The notes below the pieces were generated by a model. That model saw nothing but the letters and a program-made list of their open reading frames with translations. It was not told where the DNA came from and ran no database searches. Positions 39,298 to 39,381 of a stretch of DNA of 39,381 nt are shown here, piece by piece. Made by a program: the position numbers and the translations under genes. Every line of letters starts with the position of its first letter. The stretch's first letter is position 1. The DNA comes from Egibacteraceae bacterium (GTDB lineage Bacteria > Actinomycetota > Nitriliruptoria > Euzebyales > Egibacteraceae): assembly GCA_040905805.1 (NCBI GenBank), contig JBBDQS010000019.1, forward strand, positions 16,604 to 55,984. Direction: 5' to 3'.

Positions 39298-39381
39298 ATG
39301 AGGACCTCCCCCGGCCCGCTGCCCGCGCTCGGCCGCGAGGACGGCGCCATCGCCGTGCTCGCCAGTGTCCTGTTGCTCATC
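39298..39381 (+). CDS. Partial TadE/TadG-like pilus-like protein (5' end)
   Basis: Only 28 codons are inside the window. GGAGG (39285-39289) lies eight bases before the ATG. The N-terminus has a basic/proline lead (MRTSPGPLPALGR) then EDGAIAVLASVLLLI. The E-x-G-A-x-A-V-L start of a hydrophobic helix is typical of TadE/TadG-like proteins that sit beside Flp pilus genes. The gene continues beyond the window. Confidence 0.5.
   Translation, partial: MRTSPGPLPALGREDGAIAVLASVLLLI

Noticed and set aside
1-39381. CRISPR array, prophage or toxin-antitoxin module
   Set aside because: No regularly spaced direct repeats, phage structural genes, integrase or toxin-like gene pairs are visible.

Overview
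The window is about 39 kb of very GC-rich, gene-dense DNA from an actinobacterium. The gene order tatA-tatC-helY, an InhA-like enoyl reductase, a DUF4193 protein, frequent GTG/TTG starts, 4-base ATGA/GTGA overlaps and many TANNNT boxes 6-8 bases upstream of start codons (leaderless mRNAs) all fit. A deep-branching, non-mycobacterial lineage is plausible, but that is inference. There are no phage, plasmid or CRISPR signatures; the only mobile DNA is one transposase remnant.

Layout. 1-4.6 kb: two small proteins, then twin-arginine translocase genes tatA and tatC coupled to the Ski2-like helicase helY. 4.6-10 kb: a lipid/redox block with an alkyl-DHAP-synthase-like flavoenzyme, a CCG-domain Fe-S protein and a diacylglycerol kinase, converging on glpD. 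10-15.2 kb: an M24 peptidase, a GNAT enzyme, an acyl-CoA dehydrogenase, a membrane protein, an RNase HI with an N-terminal zinc ribbon, and an amidohydrolase. 15.2-17.9 kb: a 500-bp non-coding stretch with a promoter, three hairpins and a strong terminator (candidate small RNA), then a highly acidic DUF4193 protein, apolipoprotein N-acyltransferase and tRNA-Glu(TTC). 17.9-22 kb: an unrecognised protein, a HisN-like phosphatase, an IS1380-type transposase remnant, a small coiled-coil protein and an M20 dipeptidase. 22-27 kb: a type II fatty acid synthase operon (fabH-acpP-fabF-fabI) behind a promoter that overlaps a clear inverted repeat, then a patatin lipase and leucyl/phenylalanyl-tRNA-protein transferase.

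27-36 kb, minus strand: the most distinctive region, an operon for an actinobacterial-type (group 1h, formerly group 5) [NiFe] hydrogenase, the class known for high-affinity and atmospheric H2 oxidation. In transcription order it encodes the small subunit, large subunit, a NifU-like protein, DUF5947, DUF6084, a 468-residue protein of unknown function, a 38-residue membrane microprotein, a 92-residue disordered protein, the HupD-type protease, a second 39-residue microprotein, a HypA lacking its zinc domain, HypC, and a flavin/F420-type oxidoreductase. HypB, HypD, HypE and HypF are not in the window and must be encoded elsewhere.

36-39.4 kb: a single-repeat COG4315 fragment, a DUF3754 membrane protein, a phospholipase D/cardiolipin synthase-like enzyme, an MFS transporter remnant, and the first 28 codons of a putative Tad-type pilus-like protein cut by the window end.
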